Assembly (NCBI GenBank): GCA_963969345.1
Contig: OZ017768.1
Span: 2,752,718 to 2,816,717 of the forward strand
Direction: 5' to 3'
Length of the DNA: 64,000 nt
Source of the DNA: Turbatrix aceti
Lineage: Eukaryota; Nematoda; Chromadorea; Rhabditida; Panagrolaimidae
Under the pieces are notes generated by a model. It had not been told where the DNA came from, ran no database searches, and saw nothing but the letters and a program-made list of their open reading frames with translations. Every line of letters begins with the position of its first letter. Within the stretch, counting starts at the first letter, position 1. This document shows, piece by piece, positions 53,667-64,000 of the stretch. Both the position numbers and the translations under genes were made by a program.

Positions 53667-56600
53667 AGATCATACAGTAAACAATAAATTTCTGTTCGAG
53701 ACCACTCGTAATTCAAACTTTTATTTTCATTATTTCTGCAAAGAAAAATAAAAAAGCGAAAATGAAGATCAACGTCGTAAAATTGAATTAGAATCAAATT
53801 ATCTGTCATCCACCGGAATTTATGTGTGATTTCGTTTTTTTTAGCTTGTAGAAATCTTCGATATATCACATGTCCGTTATTTCGATGGCAAATTGCGTGT
53901 TTTTTTTGGCGTCAAACAAGTTTTTCTGCGAGGTATTTAAAAAATTAAATGTCACCCGAACGTCTCCATTTCACTTTGGATTTCGTTTGCATTCTTGCGC
54001 AGGAGATAATTTGATCCGAAACAAAAAATAAAAAAAATTTAAATAAAGTGTCTAATGAAGTGTAAATTTTTTTATCTAAAGTTGTTTTTTGTTGTCTGTA
54101 TTTAAAAATATTTCTGCGGTTCATTTACGACAGCAAAATGACGTGATGCGTTCGTTCGTTCGTTCGGGCACCGTGCAACAACTTTGCCTGTTCGCGCACG
54201 AACTTTATACCCCCCCCCAACCAGCCCATATCGCGTCAAGGTCGTCGCGCACCCCCCCGGATGGGTGGATCGGTCACCTCCTCACCGGGTTGCTGTGTCT
54301 CGTCGTCGTCTGTCTCGTCGACTGGCTCCGACTGATCGATCGCCGCCCAGATGAGCACTTCTCGTGCTCGTGCCTCGGCGATCTTGTTTGGCAGAAACTG
54401 GTTAGTTGGTTGGCTGGTGCATGCGCAGTGAATGTCATGCGCGACGTGTACGCGTGAGTGCGCACCCCTCTCGACTTGACAAAGGATTGATATCCATCCA
54501 AATCCAAATCTTGCCCCTTTGGCAGTAACGAAAAAGTCGTCTAATATCTCTCTTTTCTCTGCAAAATCAAATCAAATCGCGCATTTTCACTGACTGAAGA
54601 CGATGCGTGTCCCCGAGCGACTCCAAACCACACCGGTGCGGATTCCGACGCTTGCACTTTTTCTCTTCTTACCCCTCCCTCCCGGCCGGTTTGTTTGCTT
54701 TGGCCGTTCGTTCGCGCACGTGTAGCAGCCGCTGCAGCCAACAGCCCAGCGGAATGGTCAAACGGTCGGTCACTCGGTGACACAGGGTCACGCTAGGCCC
54801 CAGGGCGGTGATGATGTTTGTGTTTGTGGATGGTTGTCTGGTTGGTGGCCCCGAAATAAGCGGGCTCGTCTCCCGAAATAGCATCCCCAGCGGCTGTGGC
54901 TGCTTTCTGCGCAGAGTCAGCTGCGGTTAGCTGCTTGCTTTTCTTACTTTTACTCTCCTCCCGACCGACCTGTAGCCTCAGGTGGTCGGTTTTGTCGCGT
55001 CTTGAGGTCGAGATCGAGAACGAGAACGAGATCGAGTATCCATGAACGAACTTTTGACTTTCGACATCATCTTCAAAATCCGTTAGGATCCTTGAAGAAG
55101 AAGTCGAATTCCCCTCTGCTCCAGTTGTTTGATTATTCGTGCGCGAAAAAAAAACCACTGATGAGGGGGGTTCTTCTGTCTGCGCTTGACCTCCTGAGAT
55201 TGCAGATTGCGTGTAAGGATGGATGCCGCTTGCTGCAGGCAGCTGACCTCGTTCTGGCATACATGCATGCATGCACGCGTTTTTTTGTTCCTGCACCTAC
55301 TGGCGCCTGTATGCCTGTGTTTGCGCTATTTTGAATTTCTGAATTGAATCGGGATTGGGGATTGGGGCGGCAGCAAATGAAAGGAGCTGTTGTCACTTTT
55401 GTGCAACAAATAGATATTTAGTAGCTCTGTTGATTTCAATCGAACGCTTTTTTTCTGGAAGGGGAGTGCGTTGAATTGCATTCATTGCTCGGTTGTCAGT
55501 CAGGCTATCGGGTTTCATTGCGAGACTAAAATTGATCTGATCTGGATTGGCATTTTTCTGGCGTTCATTGATGGCAGTTGCAGTCGGACAAAACGTTAAA
55601 AAAAGCCAAAAAAAAATTTTGACATCGAAAACCGTAATTTTTGGCATCTTGTTTAAATAATTAACAAAATTCAAGAAAAAAATTAGAAAGAACAATTTTG
55701 CCGAATAATTTGTTTTTTTTTGTTTTTTTTTTGCGATTTTTTCATTTAATTCCAAGGACTTCCTTACAAAATTTCAAACTGGCAAGCTAATTACTCTTTT
55801 TAGACCAGTTCGGTCCCATTTCATGTTGCCTAAGGCCGCGGCCAGGACCACCAAGCTCGCCGGATTCTGCCTGCGCGACCGGTCCCCCATCCACACAAAC
55901 GCGTGTACTCCCACTGATCCCATCGGTTGAGCCGAGCCGTCATCCCGTCCGGCTTTCTGTTGTACACGTCGTTGTCGTATCTTGCAACTTTTCTCACTGA
56001 AACATGATTTGTCGAGTTGAGTGGTTTGGAAACTTTGGGGATACATATATTATGCATCCTGTCGTAATCCCTGGCAATGGCGAAACTAAACCTGTACCTC
56101 CGCGCGCGCATCTATCTAAAAATCTATGTAGCATTCATTCATCCAGTTCGGCGAGTATGTAGAAAATTCGCTTATTTAAATTCATAGAATATGCTTTTTA
56201 CCCTGTTTCAAGGCCGAAACGTATTGTACATGTGTATGTAATAATTTTCACACTTTTCCGACCACCTTAAACCTGAAACACCCGTTCAGACAGGCTTTTT
56301 TTCTTTCTTTGGCGAAACAAACCTGCTTACACGTTTGTTCGTTCGTTCTGTCTATGGCCCCTACTTTCGAATGACATGACTCTCTGCGTGCTCCAATAAC
56401 ATTTTTTTCCGGCCCATCCGGACAAGTCATGACAGTGAGGTGAGTGAATTCAGTTCGCATGACAACGACCGAATTAGCATGATCCTGCTTTGCCGCGTTG
56501 CATCACTGATGCTCGTCAGTCATCACAGCCAGGAGTTTTGTCCTGTGCGTGTCACCTCCCATCTAGCTCCCCCGGCAGGGGCAATGTTTGTTCGTTCACA

Positions 56601-57040
56601 CGGATTGTTCACGCGTTTGCATGCATGTAAAAAAAAAGTTTTATCCACGCAAGTTGTCGCCGGCCGCGCCTTTCCAAAAGTTGCGTCGGCGTCGTTGTCG
56701 GCGTCGGTGTCGTTTGCGATCGCTGCTGCATCGTGGATGACATGGATGCTTGCTAGATGGCTGCCTGTCGATTGTTTATCTTATTTTCCAACTGTTTACA
56801 CCGCTGTGCTCTGGCTGTGAACTCGAACGGTGCCCTTTTCAAGGCAAGCAACTTTCGTTGCCCGATCGATGTTTGTAAGCGCTTTACTTTCAACTTCCCC
56901 AAAAAAAGTGTTATCTCTAAGCTCTGAAGATGTTACATGTAAAATTTGGAGCACGCAGAGAGACATTTTTTAAAAACTCAAATCTTCCTTCCCAGCTTTC
57001 TCACAATTTAGTAATTTTTGCAAAATAATAAAAAAATGTT

Positions 57041-57113
57041 AGCCCGATGCGGGGCTCGAACCCGCGACAGCCAGATTAAGAGTCTGGTGCTCTACCGACT
57101 GAGCTAACCGGGC
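57041..57113 (-). tRNA. tRNA-Lys (CTT)
   Basis: A 73-base cloverleaf with acceptor stem GCCCGGT/ATCGGGC, D-arm GCTC...GAGC, anticodon stem CCAGA/TCTGG with loop CTCTTAA (anticodon CTT at 57078-57080), and T-arm GCGGG-TTCGAGC-CCCGC. A T run follows downstream on the minus strand as a Pol III terminator. It is identical over 73 bases to the gene at 63148-63220. Confidence 0.97.
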
Positions 57114-60100
57114 TTGTTTTTCGACCTTCTGGTGTTTTTAAGAAATGCACTATTGCACTACTTTGGCGCGAAAAAAATTATACCGTTACCGTTTACTTTT
57201 TTCAATACCATACCGACAAGATCACTCATATGTAAATCCAATAATCAAAGATCACTGAACTTCCAGGGACTGATTTTTTGCGTGACCTCGCCAGGGGGGC
57301 TTCCGAGCGACAGTCAGCGCGAAGTAGTTTTTTTTGTTAACAACCACCGACCGAGCAGTAGAGTAAGTCAACATGCATATCGTTGTCGTTGTCGTTGTCA
57401 CCGTGGGGGTTTTACATATGCCTCTTTGCCTCCTCGACTGATCCAGTCGGCCGAACGGGTGTTTTACAGCCTTTTCCAGGACATTGGTGGTCACGGGAAT
57501 CGACAAAGTTAAATAACTTTTGCTTTTTCGACAAACCAACCAACTTTGTTCAGTACTTTTTGTTCGAGTTGGTTTTTCATTCAATTTTGTACTCTGCGGC
57601 CTTTCTTGACTTGACATGTGTCAACTTGGCGCAGAAAAGATTGAAAAATTTGAGCCGCCGCGTTCCTACGAAATTTCCTTTGCGTTTGTTGCGTCATTCC
57701 CGCGGGGGGGACTCCCGAGTCCCGGCCAGTCCGGCTGACAGGGAGGGAGGGTAACATTGGAGTGAGTTGAATGAATGAATGACTCAAAACACGCTTGCTC
57801 TTTCCAGGCAAAGGTTAATCCCCCGTCGAGGATCATTAACCCTGCAAATAGGCTCGTTGATTGGGTATTTGTTGACTCTTGTCGACAAACCGTCTTTGAT
57901 TCAGTCTTTTTTCACGCTTCGGAGGCGAAAAAATCCTTCTCCCCCCACGCAATAAGACTAAATATTTGTTTTCAGAAGGCCGTTGATATGGGTCGCTCGC
58001 AACCCGGGAATTTTTCTGTTTTTTTATTTTTCTATTTTTGTACTTTTTTTTATCACGATCAAAAAAACCAAAATAATCGCGATCTGTCGATTTGGATGAA
58101 TTTTCCCAGATTTTGTGCACTCATTAATCTTGTAAATATTTATGTATTTATATCTTCTTGGGTCACGTGTATTCATCTTTTTTTTTGTTTCAACGTTCCT
58201 ATCTGTGATATTTTTCGGTCACCGGAACTTTGTTTAGGTGACCAAAAAATTCTAAATATTTATGTTAGCTTTTTTGACACGATTTATGTAAAAAAAAAAT
58301 TTGCGATCACAAATCATGCAGATCCAAAAAGATAAATATAATCGTTGAAAATAATGGGATACAGATGTACGTATGTATGCGCTATCATAAATCCTCCTCA
58401 AAATCCAATGGCCCTCCACATATTTATTGTCGACTTCAGAAAAAAATATTTTTGGCATTGCAAATGCATGAACATCATAGCACAGCACATCGTTGCGGGC
58501 CTGCGGCGGTCGGCCGCGGGTGGGAGCCTCACTGGCTCGCATGAAGCGCCTGGGACAGTCACGGATGCGTCACGGGTCCGAAACCAGCCGGATTACGTCG
58601 TCGTCGCCGCCGCCAGCGCAGTAATGCACGAGTGGACCGACGACCCAACTTGTCAACGCGGATAGCTTTCACAAAAGCAGGGAGGGTTGTGGTTGTCGTT
58701 GTTTGATCAGCCCCCCTCCATAGTCCACGGTCCACCGGAAACACATAGCCCAGAGGAAGAGGGAGGGGGACTGGAGTGGCTTGAGTGCGTACTCCGGGTT
58801 TCTCTACCGGGGGCTCTATCGATTCTCCGCGCGGCTGACCACGACCACGACCACGACCACGCGGCCTGATCCCATCACCTCTTCCTCCTCTTCTACCGGC
58901 TAGAATCCGACGTAATAACGACGCAAACGAACAAAAGAACGCATCTTTGCATCCTTTTTTTAAATAATACTGTCGCGCTTGACTGCCGTAATAATTGTAC
59001 TACAACTTTTTTTTTCTTTCACTCCGCGTGGAAAAAAATATTAGAAATGTTGTTCACTTTTTTTTGACGTTTTTAGTTGTCGACGAACGACGCGGACGTT
59101 CTTCGACAGAATTGATTGCTAGAAGGGGTGAGGGGTGTGGTTGATTGATCGGACGTGACGCAATGACTCACCCCTCCTCTCACCGGTCACCGCGGGGGCT
59201 CCAGGCGCGGCTGGCAAGTGCTTGGCTGGACAGGCGGGCTGGGTTGCCTGGGCTCCAGGCTGCTTCTTGCCACTAATCCACTCATTGAAGCTCGCGTTTT
59301 TTTGCTTTTTTTTGTTTTCCGCACGCAATCCCACTCTCATTGTTGAGATATACTGACTGCTTCCGCCGGATTTGTGGATTTGTATGTATGTATCGACAGT
59401 TGGTTGACCAACCACTTTTGCCCCTCGATCTTCGCTTGCGTGCGTTTGTGCGTTTTTTTGATCCTTTGTTTTTTAGAAAAGTGCAATTACGATTTTTTTA
59501 CGACCGATAACTACATAAATATTTTTTTGGTGTTTGTTTAAAAAATTTGTGGATTCAAAAATTTGTGCTCGTTGTGTTGCGGTTTTTTATGTATATACTC
59601 TGATGGAGTGTTTGTTTTTGTTTCTGCAATTTTGCAAATTCTGGGATGATGCTAGATTTCAAAATTTGTCCATGACGTGATTTTTTAACTGTTTTTGTAG
59701 CCAACCCATCTAAATAGATAAATATTTTTGAAATTTGTCGCACATTTTGTGTACCTTGACTCATGTCAGATTCGCTCAACCGAAAAAAAACTGCGTTCAG
59801 GGACGATAAACTGACTTTGTTTTGTGCACGTTCACGGATAAGGATCACGCTAGAAATGCGAGATGCTTTACAACCCTCCAAAACAATAAATTAACTTCAC
59901 TTTTCTTTTCTTTCCTCGCTTGCTTTTTTTTCGGGTTTTGCAGAACTCGTTTTTTTCATAAACGCTTGCATTAAACAAACGTGTTACACATGCTTCTGAT
60001 TTAATTTTTGAGGTTTCATTTTGGCGTCAGCCTTCCGCTGAAGCATCTATTGTTGTCCCCCTCTTCACCTTCCCCTTCACCTTCACCTTTGTCGCCAACC

Positions 60101-60462
60101 AATCACCTAGCGTTCGTTCGTTCGTTCACCCTTCCTTCGTCTGACACATTTACGAACATAATTTTGACCATTTTTTTTCGCACCGCGGCGCGTGTGGTAC
60201 ATACATAAATTACCCCCTGAAGACGTGAACGTCAATGTCGACGGCGTCAACGACGACGACGTGTGCGTGCACGTCCCGCGTCCCACGTCGCACCTTTCGT
60301 GATTATCGTCCACGCATCGTGTCTATATTTATTTGCGGGTTTTTTTCACGTTACATTTTTTTTAGCCAGTAGCCAGAAACTCGCATGGCATGGCAGTCAG
60401 GCTGACTGTCGCTCTCGCGCACCCACCACTGACGTAACTCATCGAAAAACTCCTCAAAAACC

Positions 60463-63400
60463 ATGGCGGTGTCCAAGTATTGGGGGGACGAGAAGCTGAA
60501 GGACGCTGTCTATTCCGTGTACCTTAAAAAAGTCAGATACGTCCCTCCCACCGGCTACGAAGGTCTTCCGGTGAGTTTTAAATATTTTATATACTTTGCA
60601 TCCGAAAAAGATCAAAACAAGAGTGATTTCTGAATCTTGTTATTTATTTTTTTTCCGCATTGTTAGTGTTTATTTGGATACGAGATTAGGTGTCTATTTA
60701 CACGTATGTAAGTATGTATGTATGTATGCGAGTCGCCGAAGCGCGCAAGAGTCGAGTCGCAAATAGGATTGATTCTTCTCGATTCGTTTTTTGCTTTCTC
60801 TCCTTCTGTCGTCGTTGTCGCTCGCTCTTTTTTTGTCTGTCTGACTCTGGATGACTGCTGTTCAAACCGGCGACAAGAGCAAGAGTGTGCGTTGTTTTGA
60901 ACCCCTTTTTTTTGTTGGAGCACTCAATTGGGCTCACATCATCACCGGAGCGCTTGTAGGGTCCCGGGGGCCACCATCACCACCTGAATCCACCCTCTTC
61001 AAGGAGACACTCGACAAGTGCCTCCAATTTCGGAGCGTTCTTTGGATTTTTCAATTGGTTACAATCTCCAATTGCATGCGGGGACGGGGAGAATTGAGGA
61101 CATGCATCACCGGTAAAAAAAAACATTCAGAAAATCTGAAAAACATCCAAATCAGATAACAAAAGCCATCTTTTTTCACGTGATTCACGTTGGGCTCGAT
61201 ACAATCGAGCAGAATTTTTTTATGGATTCCGTTACGCGTTTTTTTTGTTAGAAAGAACCGTAATCAGGTTTTTTTGAACGTAAAAAAAATAATTTTTATT
61301 CAACATCCGGGGATAAAAGCAAAATACACCTGGCAATAAATTATTTTCCAAAAAAAAAATTGCCCGCAATTAAAAATCACGCTTTTATGAACTCCGACGT
61401 CATGCACTTTTTCTTTTATTTGTTTACGATCACAAGTTTCTTGCGTCAGTGTAAACTTCACAAGCTGACTCAGTGACACTGAACTTTCTCGTCAGGCGCA
61501 CCAGTGTGGCTCACATTTTTTCCTCAGTTTAGTTTCTTCCTCAAAAATGACTATCTGCTTGCAGCTCTACCGTCCGATAGACCCTGACAGCCATCACCTG
61601 GCTCCCGATCTCGGCGCAGATCACCTGCAATGGGAGACCATCCGGGAGCGTGTCATCAAGGCTGGCAGTCTGGATCGCCTCGTGCAGAGTCTCATCACGT
61701 CGGAAGACGTTCTCGATTCCCGGCACTTCAATGTCTTCTTTGCGACCTACCGAGCGTTTGCTAGGCCAGATGAGGTCCTGCAACGATTACTCGATTGGTT
61801 CGACGACCTGGACATCATCGACGACATCGGCAGCGCTTCTGCGGTCGCCAAGCAGGGAGCTATCAAGTCGATTCTCATGTGCTGGACTGACATGTATCCA
61901 GAAGACTTCTACAACAACGAAGACACGGATTTTGTCATGCTCGCTAGGCTCATCGATTTTGCCAAGGCTCACGGCCTTTCTGATCTCAAGCACCGAGGTC
62001 GAAGGCTGCGCGAGCGATTCCGGCGTGTCGCGGAAGAAGGCGGGCTCCAGGCCCAGTTGCCATCGCTCGACAGGTTTACCGTAGCCCTCGGTTTTGACCG
62101 TAACGATTACCTTCTCAGTCGGGAGCGAGTCAAAATGTTCGACGTCGGAAAGGAAAACTGCGTCCAGATTGCTGAACAATTGACTTTCTGGGATGCGGCC
62201 TTGTTCAAGGAACTCTTACCGTATCAATGCCAGGGTGCCATCTGGGGCCGGAGGCACAAGAACCACCCCAGCACGGTATTTTCCGTCCGTGCGACGATCG
62301 ACCAGTTCAACGCGGTCTCGCAACGCGTCATGACCAGCATCGTGCTGCCCGAGTGTAAACCTGACTTCCGGGCCAGGATAATCGAGAAATGGGTCGACAT
62401 TGCGCGGGAGCTTCGAGCCCTGAAGAATTTTTCATCGCTAAAAGCTGTGCTCTCGGCGCTCCAGGCAGAACCCGTGCATCGGCTGAAGGCTACCTGGGCC
62501 CTAGTGCCCAAGTACTACATCGCTCAGTTCAAAGAGCTGTCTTCCATCTTTGACGTCGACGAAAACGGCGAGGAACTTCGTGCGAGGTCAATTTTGGACG
62601 CGGAAGGCACGGCCAAGTCTTCACCCCTCCGACGACCACAACTCATCCAAAACTGCCGGCGGACCAAGTCAGACGTCAACCTCGCCGAGAGCCAGGGTAC
62701 AGTGCCCTACCTGGGATCGTTCCTCACAGATTTGGTCATGATCGACCAAGCGCACCCCGACTACACCGAAGACGGACTCTCAAATTTTGAAAAGCGGCGC
62801 AAGGAATTCGAAGTCATGGCCAAGATCAAACTTTTCCAGTCCGCTGCCCGAGCTTATAACGTTCCCATGGATCAGGGCTTCTGCGGGTGGTTTCACTACC
62901 TGCCAGCGCTCAATGAGAACGAGTGCTTCGTGAGGAGCCTCGAAGTCGAACGGCTGCCGGCGTCCACGCAAGGCGCTGCCGAGGGAGGCAGAAGGCAGAG
63001 AAGCAGTGGCGGCAGGCTGAATGGAAACGCTTCTACTTCACCGTTCGCCGCGCATTCTTCGCCGTTGTCTAAAATGTGAGTTTTCCCGGATTCAAAAAAT
63101 ATGTGAAACATATTGCGTGGGAAAACCACCAGATAGGCAAAAATCGTGCCCGGTTAGCTCAGTCGGTAGAGCACCAGACTCTTAATCTGGCTGTCGCGGG
63201 TTCGAGCCCCGCATCGGGCTAACTTTTTTCTTTTTGTAACATTTTTTGATTGTAATGTAATGAGAAATTCAATTTATTTATTTTGTTAAATTTTAGAAAC
63301 ACACTGAGTCGAATGTTCACAAGTCTTTCATCATCAAATGCCCTGGACAGCCCAGACACGGCGATGTCGCGGAAGAGTCCCATGCTCAACGGTCAGACGT

Positions 63401-64000
63401 CCAACGACTCTGGCATCCACACAGAAGATTCGGTAGCGTCCAACAGCTCCTCCGAGCAGCCGGGAACAGTCATGAATTCCGCGATGGCGCTGCTCTCGAG
63501 GGGCAAGAACGGCTCCGGGGGCTCGAGCAGCAACGGTCGCTGTTTCACCGCTCCCTCGACGCCTCTATCGACCATCTCTTGGCGGGGTGGATCCGAATTT
63601 AACCCGTACACCAACGAGGTAAGACCATTAGACGAGTTTACCCGTTTGTTTGACTTCGTGACACGGCGAGTGTCGTTTTTGACTGCGGGAAAAAGAAATG
63701 AAAAGAAAGGCGAGACGGTGCACGAGCACGAACACGAATACGCCTCTTTTGTTCGTTTTCCCCGTTCATCTTCTTCCGCATCGGATGACCAGATCATTGA
63801 CGCCCCTTAAATCCATCCTAAAAAACTGCCACGATCCATTCCCATCCCTTTTTAAAGAAAAGTCCGGGTTGTTGATCATCTGGTTTCTTTGCAGAACGGT
63901 TACTCGTCTTCTCGCAGCGATACGCCTCAGAATATGACCGAAGTTATTGGTCCGGAGTCGGCGAGGCTCCATCACCCCGCGTTGCTCCGGGGTAAACTCA
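60463..64000 (+). CDS. rgl-1: RalGDS-like Ras/Ral guanine nucleotide exchange factor (partial)
   Basis: Exons join(60463..60570,61565..63075,63297..63618,63895..>64000) continue past the window. The first exon ([20 protein letters not shown]) matches the WGEE...AVYxVxLKKV start of the RalGDS family. Residues about 57-190 are a REM domain ([20 protein letters not shown]). Residues about 237-500 are the CDC25-type RasGEF domain: [54 protein letters not shown] and [21 protein letters not shown] Ser-rich linker follows; the C-terminal Ras-association domain expected for this family lies outside the window. Intron 3 contains a tRNA gene. The last visible codons precede GGGGTAAACTCA, which could be a donor just before the window edge. 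Alternative first exons upstream are likely but not seen. Confidence 0.93.
63148..63220 (+). tRNA. tRNA-Lys (CTT), inside rgl-1 intron
   Basis: Same 73-base sequence and cloverleaf as the gene at 57041-57113, here on the plus strand within the intron 63076-63296 and in the same direction as the host. TTTTTT follows four bases after the 3' end as a Pol III terminator. Confidence 0.97.

Larger units (their letters stand above)
53003..60462. other. 7.5-kb gene-poor region upstream of rgl-1
   Basis: Apart from a MITE (53357-53666) and one tRNA-Lys (57041-57113), I see no supportable gene. GC-rich patches at about 54150-55000, 55830-55960, 58490-58900 and 59170-59300 lack long consistent frames; they may be leaders, alternative first exons of rgl-1 or regulatory DNA. 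A short exon-like patch at 59170-59300 on the minus strand is Ala/Pro-rich but cannot be tied to a gene. Confidence 0.5.

Noticed and set aside
1..64000. CRISPR array, rRNA genes, spliced-leader RNA, bacterial operons
   Set aside because: Looked for and not seen: no regularly spaced identical repeats with unique spacers, no 5S or large rRNA sequence, and no SL RNA with an Sm site was recognised. The intron structure is eukaryotic.

Overview
This window is animal nuclear DNA, and the gene set points to a nematode. The muscle myosin heavy chain, the CUC-1 type copper chaperone, the compact ribophorin II, the MSP-domain protein and the PMP3 peptides all have the look of nematode families. Introns end in TTTTCAG, and many start codons lie a few bases after such an acceptor, as expected if a spliced leader is trans-spliced to the 5' end. 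Exons are GC-rich and introns are made of T and A runs. I do not assign a genus. All exon boundaries were worked out by hand from splice consensus, reading frame and protein family, without transcript data.

Layout, left half. mrpl-4 (minus, 0.3-1.3 kb) faces away from a closely packed plus-strand trio: mitoguardin, SUGT1 and SURF6 (1.7-8.6 kb), which may be an operon. The copper chaperone cuc-1 (minus) and a pair, an mdt-29-like Mediator subunit and an MSP-domain protein (plus), follow at 8.8-13.6 kb. A MITE-rich gap precedes a cytochrome P450 (15.5-19.1 kb) that holds a whole secreted cystatin-like gene on the opposite strand in its largest intron. A muscle myosin heavy chain fills 21.1-28.2 kb and converges on an ER class I alpha-mannosidase (28.9-31.6 kb, minus).

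Layout, right half. Two PMP3/UPF0057 membrane peptides, TRAPPC2 (all minus), ribophorin II and a malonyl-CoA-synthetase-like enzyme (both plus) occupy 33-42 kb. From 42.1 to 51.5 kb I find no supportable gene: it holds a roughly 3 kb inverted-repeat-bounded segment, duplicated segments and short repeats. An unknown leucine-rich protein and a tiny Ala/Gly-rich secreted protein follow, then another gene-poor 7.5 kb with one tRNA-Lys. The window ends inside a RalGDS-like exchange factor (rgl-1) that carries a second, identical tRNA-Lys in an intron.

Themes. The genes are mostly housekeeping: mitochondrial translation and dynamics, nucleolar ribosome assembly, ER N-glycosylation and mannose trimming, and vesicle tethering. 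The more unusual content is non-coding. Two long fold-back elements sit inside introns of conserved genes. A GC-rich hAT-type MITE has a clean 8-bp target duplication. Inverted motif arrays flank two mannosidase exons. Several short motif families recur across kilobases of introns and intergenic DNA.
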